Source: Chryseobacterium endalhagicum (GTDB taxonomy: Bacteria; Bacteroidota; Bacteroidia; Flavobacteriales; Weeksellaceae). From it: a DNA stretch of 64,000 nucleotides. The DNA is taken from the NCBI RefSeq assembly GCF_016745235.1, contig NZ_JAELVM010000002.1, positions 744,001 to 808,000 of the forward strand. Reading direction: 5' to 3'. This document shows positions 24,456 through 33,477 of this stretch, piece by piece. The position numbers were made by a program, and so were the translations under genes. Position 1 is the stretch's first letter; the number at the start of each line of letters is the position of its first letter. The notes under the pieces were generated by a model. That model ran no database searches. It saw only the letters and a list, made by a program, of their open reading frames with translations, and was not told the DNA's origin.

Positions 24456-24800
24456 TTTTATATACTGTTTAACCTCTTCTGTAAGGCTTAAAATAGTTTC
24501 TACAGGCAGATCCTCTTCCATATCGATCAGAAGGATTTTAAATTTTTTTCTGCCGTCCTGAATCAGCAGGGGATGATCAAGCCTGTCCCCATGATAAAAA
24601 CTTACGTAATGCTGTTTGTACTTTTTGCTGTAATAGAGATAACACAGCATTTTCTTTTTATACTTGAAAAAAGGAAGCCCGAAGCTTAAAGTTTCCGTAA
24701 TATGTTCCGTATCAGATTCAAGGATCTTTTTGCGTAAAAACAAAAGAGTACTTCTTTCAGGCTCATCGATTCTGTAGAAGTACTCTTGTATAGGATTCAT
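24453..24800 (-). CDS. DUF1801 domain protein
   Basis: The 115-residue cytoplasmic protein has the DUF1801 / YdhG-like pattern: LRKKILESDTEHITETLSFGLPFFKYKKKMLCYL and then a C-terminal ILLIDMEEDLPVETI. The family fold resembles a small ligand-binding domain, and its role is unknown. It starts 27 bp downstream of the ABC transporter gene on the same strand and may share its transcript. Confidence 0.85.
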   Translation of the reverse strand: MNPIQEYFYRIDEPERSTLLFLRKKILESDTEHITETLSFGLPFFKYKKKMLCYLYYSKKYKQHYVSFYHGDRLDHPLLIQDGRKKFKILLIDMEEDLPVETILSLTEEVKQYIK

Positions 24801-24826
24801 TTCAAAGAATTTAATTCAGTAAATGA

Positions 24827-26659
24827 TTAGTCGAAATTTTGGAGTTCCACCAGTTTGTGGTACATTCCTTTCTTAGCGATCAGGTCGTGGTGTGTTCCCT
24901 GTTCCACTACGATTCCTTTCTCCATAACTACGATCCAGTCTGCTTTCTGAATGGTTGAAAGTCTGTGGGCAATCACCAGGGAAGTTCTGTTTTCCATCAT
25001 TTTATCCAGCGCATCCTGAACAAATCTTTCAGATTCAGTATCCAGGGCAGAAGTGGCTTCATCCAGAATCATCACCGGAGGATTTTTCAGTACCGCTCTG
25101 GCGATAGAAACTCTCTGTTTCTGGCCGCCGGAAAGTTTATTTCCATCATCTCCGATATTGGCATCATATCCGTCAGGAAGATTGGTAATAAAAGAATCGG
25201 CGTTGGCAATTTTGGCAGCCTCCACTACCTCTTCTTTGGTAGCATCAGGTTTACCCATCAGGATGTTATTGTAAACCGAATCATTGAACAATACGGATTC
25301 CTGAGTCACCATTCCAAGTAGCTGGCGGTATTCTTTCAGTTTTAAATGTTTGATATCAACGCCATCAATTAAAATTTGTCCCTCATTCACATCATAGAAT
25401 CTTGCTAAAAGGTTGGCGATCGTGGTTTTTCCACTTCCGCTCTGTCCTACAAGGGCTATCGTTTTTCCTTTTGGAATGATCAGTGAGAAATTTTTAAGGA
25501 TGACATTGTCTTTATCGTAATAGAATCCAATGTTTTTGAATTCAATCTGGCTGCCAAGGGTAGCGATGGAAACCGGTTCTGCAATTTCTTCCACCTTTAA
25601 ATCATAGTCAAGAACTTCAGCTACTCTTTCCAAACTTGCCATACCTCCCTGAATGGAAGAGATCGCGCTGGAAAGCTTTTTAGCAGGGTCAAGGATCTGG
25701 AAAAACATTCCGATGAACACCAGGAAAGCCTGAGGTTTCATAGTCTGCTCCTCTAAAATCTGTGTTCCGGCATACCATGTAATGATCAGAATGGTGATAG
25801 ACCCGAGAAATTCGCTCATAGGAGACGCCAGTTCTCGTCTTCTGCTCATATCGATGGCATATTTCTGCCAGTTGTTCGTGGTTTCGTTGAATCTGTTCTT
25901 AAGGATTTTATCTGCATTGAAGATCTTGATCACCTTAGACGATTTCAATGTTTCGTCTACCAGTGAGAAAAGATTTCCAAGTTCTGCCTGAGCAAAATGA
26001 GCCTGTTTTTTTAAGCTTTTTCCGGTCCACGAAATCAGCCAGCCCATAATCGGGAAAACAAGCAGTGAGAACAAAGTAAGCTGCGGAGACAGTAAGAATA
26101 ACGCAATCAGTGAAGAGATAATCATAAACGGAGCATTGATAATATCTACCAAAACGCCCATAATTCCGCCTTCTACACCACCGATGTCATTAGAAATCCT
26201 GGACATCATATCTCCCTTTCTCTGCTCTGTAAAGAATGATACAGGAAGCTGGAGGAATTTATTGTACATCGCAGTACGAAGATCCCTGGTAATCCCTACA
26301 CGGTAATTCACCAAAAGGAAAGACCCGATGTATCTGAAAATATTTCTTAATAAGAATGAAACTCCCGTAATGGCACAAAGAACAGCTAATACATACACAG
26401 CACCGTGCTGCTCAATCTGGATCTGTACAAAATAGTACGCTTTATCTTTTATATAATTGAAATAATCGCCGAAAGCTCCGCTCCATACCGGTTCTTTTGC
26501 CTGTTTTTCAATCGTACCGAACATTAATCCCAAAATAGGAAGCATGGTTCCTACCGATAAGATATTAAGTAAGGAGTACAGAATATTGAAAAACATACTT
26601 CCGAAAAGGTATTTTTGATGCGGTTTCGCGAAATAAAGTATTCTTTGTAATGGTTTCAT
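24827..26659 (-). CDS. ABC exporter, fused permease and ATPase (MsbA-like)
   Basis: The 610-residue half-transporter has six TM helices in residues 1-330 and a nucleotide-binding domain from about 350. Walker A is GQSGSGKTT, the signature motif LSGGQKQRV, Walker B VMILDEATSALD and the switch His is in VIAHRLSTI. It is similar to the lipid A/drug exporter family (MsbA). In Bacteroidota genomes several such exporters exist, so lipid A flipping is only one possibility. It is a homodimer by design. The gene is complete. Confidence 0.93.
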   Translation of the reverse strand: MKPLQRILYFAKPHQKYLFGSMFFNILYSLLNILSVGTMLPILGLMFGTIEKQAKEPVWSGAFGDYFNYIKDKAYYFVQIQIEQHGAVYVLAVLCAITGVSFLLRNIFRYIGSFLLVNYRVGITRDLRTAMYNKFLQLPVSFFTEQRKGDMMSRISNDIGGVEGGIMGVLVDIINAPFMIISSLIALFLLSPQLTLFSLLVFPIMGWLISWTGKSLKKQAHFAQAELGNLFSLVDETLKSSKVIKIFNADKILKNRFNETTNNWQKYAIDMSRRRELASPMSEFLGSITILIITWYAGTQILEEQTMKPQAFLVFIGMFFQILDPAKKLSSAISSIQGGMASLERVAEVLDYDLKVEEIAEPVSIATLGSQIEFKNIGFYYDKDNVILKNFSLIIPKGKTIALVGQSGSGKTTIANLLARFYDVNEGQILIDGVDIKHLKLKEYRQLLGMVTQESVLFNDSVYNNILMGKPDATKEEVVEAAKIANADSFITNLPDGYDANIGDDGNKLSGGQKQRVSIARAVLKNPPVMILDEATSALDTESERFVQDALDKMMENRTSLVIAHRLSTIQKADWIVVMEKGIVVEQGTHHDLIAKKGMYHKLVELQNFD

Positions 26660-26810
26660 TCAATGAAAAATTGGATAGCAAAATTACGTAAAATTAAAGG
26701 AAAAGACGTTCTTAATCCTGTTTTACTTTAATTAATATGTTTCAATCGGTCCCGTTTTGTTACAAACGTTTGTTTAATTTTATATCATTAAAGGAATGTA
26801 GGCTAAAGAA

Positions 26811-26833
26811 AAAACCGCCATTCCGGCGGTTTT
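26811..26833 (-). terminator. Terminator hairpin after the M28 peptidase gene
   Basis: AAAACCGCC (26811-26819) pairs with GGCGGTTTT (26825-26833). On the minus strand it ends in a T-run, 16 bp past the M28 gene stop. Confidence 0.8.
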
Positions 26834-26848
26834 GATGATTATATTTCT

Positions 26849-27769
26849 TTAAAATTTTACTTTGTCATTATATTTCGGAGCAAAATTCTGAGGATTTAAT
26901 TTTTCAAGAGTTTTTCCAACATTGTTGATAATACCCGTTAAATTATCAAAATCCACAACACTCACGTCATCACTTTCATTATGATAATGAGAAGCTTTCG
27001 TCATATCCACAGTAGAGAATGAATGGGCAATGATTTTCTTCTTCACAAAACTTACATTATCTGATCTGTAGAATAATTTTTGTGCAGCGTAAGGATCCGG
27101 ATTTATTTTTAAACCGTTTGCTGCGTATTTGTTGAAAAGTTCATCAAAATCAGAAAACTCGTCACCCGTCATAAAAAGGGCATTTTTTCCGAACTGGGAT
27201 TCCGTAGCCACCATTTCAAAATTGAAAAGCGCAGTCATATTATTATAAATCTTATCCAGACTGGCATCCGTAGAAATGGCTCTTGAGCCCAGCATTCCTT
27301 TTTCTTCACCGTTGAAAGCCATGAAAACCATTGAGAATTCAGGCTTTTTATTTTTGAAATAATCAGCGATACCTGCTAAAGTGGCAATTCCGCTCGCATC
27401 ATCATCAGCGCCGTTGTAAATATTGTCTCCGGTTTTGTTGCTCGTTCCGATATGATCGAAATGGCCTGAGAATCCCAGATATTTATCCGTTTTTCCCTTT
27501 TTGATCCCGCAAACGTTATACACTTTCTTCCCTTCATATTCGAAAGGAATCAGATAAGAGTTTCCGGTACAGTATTCCAGATTGTTCTCTTTAAAAAGCT
27601 TGGCAATATATTCTGCAGCCTTGTCGTTTTCCGGAGTTCCGATCTCGCGGCCTTTCATTTCGTCCGAAGCCAACGTGGAAAGGATAGTGGTTACTCTTTC
27701 TTTTGAAACTTCCTGTGCGAATGTAAATACGGAGCAGAACGACAGGGCAAGGTAGGTGAGTTTTTTCAT
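26849..27769 (-). CDS. Secreted M28 family zinc metallopeptidase
   Basis: The 306-residue protein has a signal peptide (MKKLTYLALSFCSVFTFAQ). The M28 di-zinc site is seen in FSGHFDHIG (first His), NGADDDASGIA (bridging Asp), FNGEEKGMLGS (Glu-Glu catalytic/ligand pair) and a late HSFSTVDMTKASHYHNESDD segment supplying the last His. It would act as an exported aminopeptidase. No C-terminal T9SS domain is visible, so periplasmic or outer-membrane release is open. It ends at a good terminator. Confidence 0.92.
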   Translation of the reverse strand: MKKLTYLALSFCSVFTFAQEVSKERVTTILSTLASDEMKGREIGTPENDKAAEYIAKLFKENNLEYCTGNSYLIPFEYEGKKVYNVCGIKKGKTDKYLGFSGHFDHIGTSNKTGDNIYNGADDDASGIATLAGIADYFKNKKPEFSMVFMAFNGEEKGMLGSRAISTDASLDKIYNNMTALFNFEMVATESQFGKNALFMTGDEFSDFDELFNKYAANGLKINPDPYAAQKLFYRSDNVSFVKKKIIAHSFSTVDMTKASHYHNESDDVSVVDFDNLTGIINNVGKTLEKLNPQNFAPKYNDKVKF

Positions 27770-28122
27770 TTTTTGATACTATTTTAAAAGATCAGTCGTA
27801 TTCTTAACGGAAATGTTGCATGAAATGGTATAAAATTAATTGGCCGAGCTTACATTTAAAAACTTTTGTAGTTTATATTTTCTTATCTCCCGCAGATTTC
27901 TCAGATGACACAGATTCTAATAAAAGCTTTTTAAAACATTGAGAATAAGATGATTTTTTTAAGCTGTCAATCTTAAAGCGAAGCTAAACTTAATATTCTA
28001 AAGAACTTAATCAATCTTAATGTTTAAAATTAACTTAATTTATAAATCAATGTATGTTCTGATTATGGCATAAAAAAACAGCTCCTTTCGGAACTGTTCT
28101 CACTCAAAAAATCGTTGTAAGG
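27770..28122. other. Intergenic stretch with a candidate dispersed repeat
   Basis: No coding frame is supported. The part 27880-28030 (CTCCCGCAGATTTCTCAG..., then AGCGAAGCTAAACTTAATATT) looks like a repeat type I associate with Chryseobacterium intergenic regions. Only one copy is in this window, so this is not proven. Confidence 0.3.
28072..28098 (-). terminator. Terminator hairpin after DUF4293
   Basis: AACAGCTCC (28077-28085) pairs with GGAACTGTT (28090-28098) with one wobble. The A-run at 28072-28078 gives the T-run on the minus strand. Confidence 0.7.
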
Positions 28123-28512
28123 CTATCGAAGTCGGTCTACAGATTTCACGAGCCTCTCATCTCTGCGGATCGATACGTTTGCAATAAGCAGACATATCAC
28201 CGCGATTAATGGGAAAATCGGCTCAATACCCTTCTCAGGAATTTGAATTCCTCCGGATAAGTTTAGTAACCAGTACGCCAATACACCAATCAACAAAGCG
28301 TTTATAATGATGCTGATGGTATTCAGCAAAATTTGTCTTTTCCTGTTTTTAAAACTGAAAATACTCAATGCTCCTGCCAGAACAAGGGCAATACAGCTGA
28401 TATCAATCACCGGAATATTGCCGAAAACAGCAACATCCTGCCCCGTAATGAAAAGGAAAACAGCAGCCAAAACTGCCAAAAGAGTCCATATAGTCTGTAT
28501 TCTCTGTAACAT
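28123..28512 (-). CDS. DUF4293 membrane protein
   Basis: The 129-residue protein has four predicted TM helices and the family start MLQRIQTIWTLLA, with a C-terminal RDERLVKSVDRLR. It is a Bacteroidota family without known function that is regularly found divergent from rho. Its promoter is clear: TTTG at 28561-28558 and TATTTTTG at 28538-28531 on the minus strand, separated by 19 bp, with about 12 bases of leader. Confidence 0.88.
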   Translation of the reverse strand: MLQRIQTIWTLLAVLAAVFLFITGQDVAVFGNIPVIDISCIALVLAGALSIFSFKNRKRQILLNTISIIINALLIGVLAYWLLNLSGGIQIPEKGIEPIFPLIAVICLLIANVSIRRDERLVKSVDRLR

Positions 28513-28530
28513 TGATTATTAAATACCTGG

Positions 28531-28561
28531 CAAAAATAACATAAATTTTGCACAATTCAAA
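28531..28561 (-). promoter_or_regulatory. Promoter of DUF4293 (TTTG-N19-TATTTTTG)
   Basis: On the minus strand a TTTG -33 box (28561-28558) and a TATTTTTG -7 box (28538-28531) are 19 bp apart, the Bacteroidota primary sigma spacing. It overlaps the oppositely oriented rho promoter. Confidence 0.75.
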
Positions 28562-28577
28562 AATTAGTGTAGATTTG
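28547..28577 (+). promoter_or_regulatory. Promoter of rho (TTTG-N19-TAGATTTG)
   Basis: The -33 box TTTG (28547-28550) and -7 box TAGATTTG (28570-28577) are 19 bp apart. It would give a leader of roughly 75 bases before the rho ATG. Confidence 0.75.
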
Positions 28578-28587
28578 CATTATACAT

Positions 28588-28638
28588 ATGTACTTGAAAA
28601 CAAAAGTCACCGGACTTACTTTTCTTACTCACAATTAA
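28588..28638 (+). other. Possible leader peptide frame before rho
   Basis: A 16-codon frame ([16 protein letters not shown]) starts shortly after the predicted transcription start and ends 19 bp before the rho ATG. E. coli rho also has a leader peptide, but no similarity is claimed. It could be chance. Confidence 0.25.
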
Positions 28639-28657
28639 TTACATTTTTACATTAAGT

Positions 28658-30469
28658 ATGTTTAACATAGAAACGTTAAGGTCAAAATCCGTAACGGAAC
28701 TGACTAAAATCTTAAAAGATTTAGGCGTTAAAGTTGCTAGAAACAGCAATGATAATGATAAGATCTTTGCCGTTCTTGACTTTCAGGCTTCTAACCCTAA
28801 AGTTGCAAAAGATTATTTCAACGCCACAGAAACCAGTATGAATACTGAAGAAACACCGGCAGACAAACCTGCCAAGGCTCCTGTAAAAAAAGCAGCGCCT
28901 AAAAGACAACCTGCCAAACCGAAAGCAGAAGCCAAGGCTCCGGCAGAAGAAAAACCACAAACGGAGGAAAAAATTCAAGTGCCGGCTGCTGAAGAAATAA
29001 AGCAGGAAGAGCCAAAAGCTGAAACAGTTTCTGCCCCTGAAGAAAGCAGTGCTGCACAAGCCAAGAAAAAAAGAAAAAGAGTGGTTTCCAACACAGCCAA
29101 TACAGAAACTCCTCAGGAAAGAGCAGAAGCTCCCAAAAACACACCACCACAAGAATCTGCACCGTCAGAAGAAAAGCCGAACAACCCTCAACCTCAGGCC
29201 AGATCCCAACAAAAAGGACACAACAATCCGCAGAACAGCGGAAACCAGCATAAAAACCAAAATCAGCACCAGAACCAGAATCCGAATCAAAACCAGCACA
29301 GACAAAATGCTGAAAGGACTGAGGAGCATACTGAGCACAGAAAAGAGTTCAGTTTTGATGGTATGGTAAGCATTGAAGGGGTTTTAGAGATCCTTCCGGA
29401 CAACTACGGATTCCTTCGTTCATCAGATTTCAGTTATATTTCTTCTCCTGATGATGTGTATGTATCTACCGCACAGATCAGAAATTTCGGTCTGAAAACC
29501 GGAGATACCGTTAAAGGAATTGTAAGACTTCCGAAAGAAGGCGAAAAATATTTTTCTTTACTAAAACCTACAGAAGTAAACGGACGTGATCTTGCGTTCA
29601 TTAAAGATCGTGTTGCTTTTGAATATTTAACGCCGCTTTTCCCTGAAGAGAAATTTAACCTGGCAGGAAATAATTCTACAATGTCTACGAGAATTGTGGA
29701 TCTTTTCGCGCCTATCGGGAAAGGGCAGAGAGCAATGATCGTTGCCCAGCCTAAAACGGGTAAAACGATGCTGCTTAAAGATATTGCCAACTCTATTGCC
29801 GCCAATCATCCTGAAGTATATATGATGGTCCTTCTGATCGACGAACGTCCTGAAGAGGTTACCGATATGGAAAGAAGTGTCAATGCAGAAGTTATAGCTT
29901 CTACATTTGATGAAGCCGCTGATAAGCACGTAAAAGTGGCGAACCTTGTTTTAGCAAAGGCTCAGAGAATGGTAGAATGCGGACATGATGTGGTGATCCT
30001 TCTGGATTCTATCACGAGATTGGCCAGAGCCTATAATACCGTTACTCCGGCATCAGGAAAAGTACTTTCCGGTGGGGTAGATGCTAACGCGCTTCACAAG
30101 CCGAAGAGATTTTTCGGGGCAGCCAGAAAGATTGAAGGCGGTGGATCTTTAACGATCATCGCTACTGCATTGATTGATACCGGTTCTAAAATGGACGAAG
30201 TGATCTTTGAAGAATTCAAAGGTACGGGTAACATGGAACTTCAGCTGGACAGAAAAATTGCGAACAGAAGAATTTATCCTGCCATTGATCTTGTATCTTC
30301 AAGCACACGTAGAGATGACCTTCTTCTGGACGAAGTGACTTCCCAGAGAATGTGGATCTTCAGAAAATACCTTTCTGAAATGAATCCTGTAGAAGCCATG
30401 GAATTTGTAAATAAAAACATCAGAGGAACTTTAAATAATGAAGAATTCCTGATGTCTATGAATAAATAG
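28658..30469 (+). CDS. rho: Transcription termination factor Rho with long disordered insert
   Basis: The 603-residue protein is much longer than the 419 residues of E. coli Rho. Residues 1-48 form the Rho N-terminal helix domain. About residues 61-228 are a low-complexity insert, first Ala/Pro/Lys/Glu rich and then Asn/Gln/His rich (about 177-216). The cold-shock RNA-binding fold follows, with [13 protein letters not shown] at 248-260. The ATPase has [10 protein letters not shown] (Walker A) and [16 protein letters not shown] (Walker B), and the R loop region is intact. It acts as a hexamer on untranslated RNA. It has a clear promoter and an intrinsic terminator. Confidence 0.96.
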   Translation: MFNIETLRSKSVTELTKILKDLGVKVARNSNDNDKIFAVLDFQASNPKVAKDYFNATETSMNTEETPADKPAKAPVKKAAPKRQPAKPKAEAKAPAEEKPQTEEKIQVPAAEEIKQEEPKAETVSAPEESSAAQAKKKRKRVVSNTANTETPQERAEAPKNTPPQESAPSEEKPNNPQPQARSQQKGHNNPQNSGNQHKNQNQHQNQNPNQNQHRQNAERTEEHTEHRKEFSFDGMVSIEGVLEILPDNYGFLRSSDFSYISSPDDVYVSTAQIRNFGLKTGDTVKGIVRLPKEGEKYFSLLKPTEVNGRDLAFIKDRVAFEYLTPLFPEEKFNLAGNNSTMSTRIVDLFAPIGKGQRAMIVAQPKTGKTMLLKDIANSIAANHPEVYMMVLLIDERPEEVTDMERSVNAEVIASTFDEAADKHVKVANLVLAKAQRMVECGHDVVILLDSITRLARAYNTVTPASGKVLSGGVDANALHKPKRFFGAARKIEGGGSLTIIATALIDTGSKMDEVIFEEFKGTGNMELQLDRKIANRRIYPAIDLVSSSTRRDDLLLDEVTSQRMWIFRKYLSEMNPVEAMEFVNKNIRGTLNNEEFLMSMNK

Positions 30470-30488
30470 ATTAATTTAATTGTTTGTT

Positions 30489-30527
30489 AAAAAAAGCACG
30501 GGGATCGTTGATCTTCGTGCTTTTTAT
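30489..30527 (+). terminator. Intrinsic terminator after rho
   Basis: AAAAAGCACG (30491-30500) pairs with CGTGCTTTTT (30516-30525), with an inner GATC/GATC pair, and ends in a T-run. Confidence 0.85.
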
Positions 30528-30529
30528 TT

Positions 30530-30660
30530 GGGCTTGAGAGGTTTTAGGGTTGGAGTGTATTAGGGTTTGAGAGTGGGAGAGTTTGAGCGTTGGAGAGTTT
30601 TAGAGTTTTAGGGTTTGAGAGTGGAGAGTTTGAGAGTTGGAGAGTTTTAAGTTTTGTAAG
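30530..30660. repeat. Degenerate GAGAGTTGGAGAGTTT-type low-complexity tract
   Basis: Purine-rich words such as GGGTTTGAGAGT and GAGTTGGAGAGTTT repeat irregularly here. Related words recur at 41920-42010 and, inverted, at 43190-43290. There is no coding frame. The remaining ~150 bp up to the sod promoter shows nothing else. Confidence 0.55.
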
Positions 30661-30810
30661 TTGAGATTTTTATCAATTAAGAATAACTTGGAGGTGTATT
30701 TTAGACGATGATAACCTCCCTCTTCCGGCTTCCCTCTCCCTTCCTATAAAAATTAATTCATTCTAAATCAATATATCAATGTTAAAGATTTATTAAAGTA
30801 ATCCCCAGTT

Positions 30811-30842
30811 TTTGATTATCGCTTAAATATTGGCTAAATTTG
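30811..30842 (+). promoter_or_regulatory. Promoter of superoxide dismutase (TTTG-N20-TAAATTTG)
   Basis: The -33 box TTTG (30811-30814) and the -7 box TAAATTTG (30835-30842) are 20 bp apart. The expected transcript start is about 18 bases before the ATG at 30867. This is the cleanest promoter in the window. Confidence 0.8.
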
Positions 30843-30866
30843 ACTATAACATTAAAAATAAAAATT

Positions 30867-31463
30867 ATGTCATTTGAATTACCTAAATTAGGATATGCAT
30901 ACGATGCATTGGAGCCTACTATTGATGCAAAAACAATGGAAATTCACCATACAAAACATCACCAGGCTTATATTGACAATCTAAATAAAGCAATCGAAGG
31001 AACTGAATTGGCAGGAAAAACGATCGAAGAGATCTGCCAGACAGGAACTGATAAGCCAGCAGTAAGAAACAATGGTGGAGGACACTTTAACCACTCTTTA
31101 TTCTGGGAAATTTTAACTCCGGGTGGAAGCAATGAGCCTGTAGGAAACGTAAAAGCAGCGATCGAAGCTTACGGAGGTCTTGAAAAATTCAAAACTGATT
31201 TTTCTGAAGCCGCTAAAACAAGATTCGGTTCAGGATGGGCGTGGTTAGTGAAAAATGCAGACGGTTCCGTATCTGTTTCTTCTACTCCAAACCAGGATAA
31301 CCCGTTAATGCCTGTGGCAGACGTGAAAGGAACTCCGGTTCTTGGATTAGACGTTTGGGAGCACGCTTACTATCTGAACTACCAAAACAGAAGACCTGAC
31401 TATGTAGCAGCGTTCTTCAGCGTAGTAAACTGGGATAAAGTAGAGGAATTATTCAACAAATAA
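30867..31463 (+). CDS. sodA: Superoxide dismutase, Mn-type
   Basis: The 198-residue enzyme dismutates superoxide to oxygen and peroxide. Metal ligands are His27 (EIHHTKHH), His76 ([10 protein letters not shown]), Asp162 and His166 ([18 protein letters not shown]). The Gly-Gly before the second His motif and the NQDNPLMP segment with Gln143 are like the Mn or cambialistic enzymes rather than the iron-specific form. There is no signal peptide, so it is cytoplasmic. The ATG at 30867 is chosen because the longer frame from a TTG at 30840 begins inside the -7 box. Confidence 0.95.
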   Translation: MSFELPKLGYAYDALEPTIDAKTMEIHHTKHHQAYIDNLNKAIEGTELAGKTIEEICQTGTDKPAVRNNGGGHFNHSLFWEILTPGGSNEPVGNVKAAIEAYGGLEKFKTDFSEAAKTRFGSGWAWLVKNADGSVSVSSTPNQDNPLMPVADVKGTPVLGLDVWEHAYYLNYQNRRPDYVAAFFSVVNWDKVEELFNK

Positions 31464-31488
31464 TTTTCAGCTATTATAAAAGTAAATA

Positions 31489-31520
31489 GGCCGTCTCAAA
31501 AAGTGAGGCGGTCTTTTTTT
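31489..31520 (+). terminator. Intrinsic terminator after sod
   Basis: GGCCGTCTCA pairs with TGAGGCGGTC through wobble pairs (31489-31513) and is followed by seven Ts. Confidence 0.8.
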
Positions 31521-31530
31521 GAATAATTTC

Positions 31531-31695
31531 AACGCAAAGTTTCATACTATTTCTCCTAATTTTAAGGTAAGCAAAGAGGTGTGGCTGCGCCACTGAATAA
31601 GCGGACGTTTTATCCACACGCTTCATCGAATCAATTGAAATTGATTCTCTACTTTGCATTCCTAAAATATAAAGTATGATCTTCAAACTTTGCGT
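31531..31695. repeat. Imperfect long inverted repeat with nested hairpins
   Basis: The left arm (31531-31578, starting AACGCAAAGTTT) and right arm (31650-31695, ending AAACTTTGCGT) share reverse-complementary blocks (ACGCAAAGTTT, CATACT, ATTTTA, GCAAAG). Inside are the hairpin GTGGCTGCGCCAC (31581-31593) and ATCAATTGAAATTGAT (31629-31644). No gene is present up to 31814. It looks like a small non-autonomous intergenic element. Confidence 0.5.
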
Positions 31696-31814
31696 CTGAT
31701 AAAACGGCTCCTTTTGACGGCAACCTTTGGATTTGTGAATTATTTCTGGGAAGCTTTTTAGACAGGCTCTTTTTTATTATACAATCTTAATCCTCTCAAT
31801 TATTTTTTTGAAAT

Positions 31815-32234
31815 CTATCTGAAAGCATCACTGCCGGAAAGGCCGTTCATTTTCAGTCCATACCTCCAGCTCACGTAAGCAAAAACCTGGTAAAGCTTAT
31901 ATTCAAACTTAATCCCGTAGTTTTCCCTCGGGCTGTAATCTATACCGGATTCTATAATATTCCGGTATTTTCCTGAATTGTAGTAAGAATTCCATTCACT
32001 GACAAGAAATGCATTTTTTGTTTTCAGATAAGATTCTGAATACTGGCTGATTGGTTTGGCTACTGCATTCAGAAAATAATCGAACTGGGTATCGATTACG
32101 GTAATGTCCCACTCGCCGTCTTCATTTTTAGACGGCTTCATTTCTGACTTTTCTTCATCTTTCTTGGTGTTATCCTGGGAAAAACAACTGAAAGGAATAA
32201 AGGCGAAGAAAAATACTATAATAAGATTTTTCAT
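31815..32234 (-). CDS. DUF6146 secreted protein
   Basis: The protein has 139 residues from the ATG at 32234, where a signal peptide starts (MKNLIIVFFFAFIPFSCFSQ); the longer frame from 32267 would add residues over the terminator. The mature part contains EWDITVIDTQFDYFLNAVA, SYLKTKNAFLVSEWNSYY and DYSPRENYGIKFEYKLYQVF, the pattern of the flavobacterial DUF6146 family, function unknown. A possible lipobox (PFSC) precedes the FSQ end, so lipidation cannot be excluded. A terminator separates it from the EEP gene. Confidence 0.8.
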   Translation of the reverse strand: MKNLIIVFFFAFIPFSCFSQDNTKKDEEKSEMKPSKNEDGEWDITVIDTQFDYFLNAVAKPISQYSESYLKTKNAFLVSEWNSYYNSGKYRNIIESGIDYSPRENYGIKFEYKLYQVFAYVSWRYGLKMNGLSGSDAFR

Positions 32235-32252
32235 AACATAGAGTATTGATAT

Positions 32253-32277
32253 AAAAAAAGCACTCAAAATGAGTGCC
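32253..32277 (-). terminator. Terminator between the EEP nuclease and DUF6146 genes
   Basis: GCACTCA (32260-32266) pairs with TGAGTGC (32270-32276). The preceding A-run is a T-run on the minus strand. Confidence 0.8.
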
Positions 32278-32289
32278 TAAGTTGATTTT

Positions 32290-33477
32290 TTATGGTTCTT
32301 TCTGAAGAATAACAAATGCAGGAAAGTGATCACTGTATCCTCCTGTAAACTGATCCCCGTTCCAGGATCTGAAAGGATAGCCTTTGTAATTCCCTTCCTT
32401 ATTCACTAAATAAGGGGGAGCAAAGATCTCAGCTTTGTAAACCGAATAGTCTTTAGTCACCTGATCAGAAATTAAATTCTTCGAAACAATAATCTGGTCA
32501 AACAGGTTAGGCGCATCCTGATAGGCCAGTGAAGCAATTCCTTTCTTATATAAAGGATACATAAGATTCAGATAAGGAGTGGTTTCGTTCAGGTCTTTCG
32601 GGCTTGCCACGGCTTTTAAATGATTCTTCAGACTTGCACTTACAGGATCATCATTAAAATCTCCCATTGCAAAAAGCTTGGTAGACGGATCTGCTGTTCT
32701 GATGCTATCCATCTGCTGTTTCAGTAAAGCGGCCGCAGCATTTCTTTTGGGTAATGAAACGGCTTCACCACCTCTTCTTGAAGGCCAGTGATTCATAAAG
32801 AAAGCTACTTTTTCATTGTCAAGGAAACCTGTTACCACTAAAATATCTCTGGTATATTCTCTTTTTCCGTCATCCCCGAAAACTTTCAGTTCCTTCTTTA
32901 AAGAGTTGGTTACGGTGAATCTTCTTTTCTGATAAATCAAAGCCACATCTATCCCTCTGTAGTCATAAGAATTGTAATGCACGATTCCGTAATCATATTT
33001 GGCAAGAACAGGCTGCTTGACAAGATCTTCAATCACCTGTCTGTTTTCTACTTCGATAAGCCCTACCACGGCAGGAGCTGTCTTAGTGTATTGTGCGCCC
33101 AGTTCGGCAATTACTTTTGCTTCGTTAGCCAGTTTTGCCTTATAGATTTTAGTATTATAATTTTTAGCACTACCCGGGGTAAATTCGTCTGCTCCGCTTT
33201 GGTATCTTACTGCTTTTTTACCCTTTAGCGCGCCGTCACTCCACGGGCCGTCATGTTTCTCTGCCTCTAAAAAACGGATGGAGTCAATGGGAATGCTTCT
33301 GTGGAAAGCCGGATTACGGATGTCTTTGGTTCCGTCTATATAATCAGCAGAACGGATGGTGTCCCAAAGGTTTTCTACATTCAAAAAGCCAACAGCAGCC
33401 ACCTTTCTAAGTTTCCCCTGCTGTGCAAAAGCCATTACCGAAAAAATAACAGCCATAAAACTCATCAATCTTTTCAT
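32290..33477 (-). CDS. Secreted endonuclease/exonuclease/phosphatase (EEP) family protein
   Basis: The 395-residue protein has a signal peptide (MKRLMSFMAVIFSVMAFAQ). EEP motifs are in order: FLNVENLWDT (Asn-Glu metal ligand region), VVGLIEVENR, FFMNHWPSRRGG (catalytic His), MGDFNDDP (Asp-Asn) and YSDHFPAFV (last Asp-His). Such exported enzymes hydrolyse phosphodiesters in nucleic acids or related substrates. It is divergent from a TonB receptor/DUF5689 lipoprotein pair, which suggests uptake of the products. A -7 box TAAATTTG is at 33514-33507 on the minus strand. Confidence 0.9.
   Translation of the reverse strand: MKRLMSFMAVIFSVMAFAQQGKLRKVAAVGFLNVENLWDTIRSADYIDGTKDIRNPAFHRSIPIDSIRFLEAEKHDGPWSDGALKGKKAVRYQSGADEFTPGSAKNYNTKIYKAKLANEAKVIAELGAQYTKTAPAVVGLIEVENRQVIEDLVKQPVLAKYDYGIVHYNSYDYRGIDVALIYQKRRFTVTNSLKKELKVFGDDGKREYTRDILVVTGFLDNEKVAFFMNHWPSRRGGEAVSLPKRNAAAALLKQQMDSIRTADPSTKLFAMGDFNDDPVSASLKNHLKAVASPKDLNETTPYLNLMYPLYKKGIASLAYQDAPNLFDQIIVSKNLISDQVTKDYSVYKAEIFAPPYLVNKEGNYKGYPFRSWNGDQFTGGYSDHFPAFVILQKEP

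Noticed and set aside
28588-28638. Leader frame before rho as a firm gene
   Set aside because: Only 16 codons with no comparative support; kept as a low-confidence feature only.
28721-29162. Minus-strand frames of 87-143 codons opposite the Rho insert
   Set aside because: They mirror the Lys/Glu/Pro low-complexity insert (Phe/Ser/Leu-rich product) and are a composition effect.
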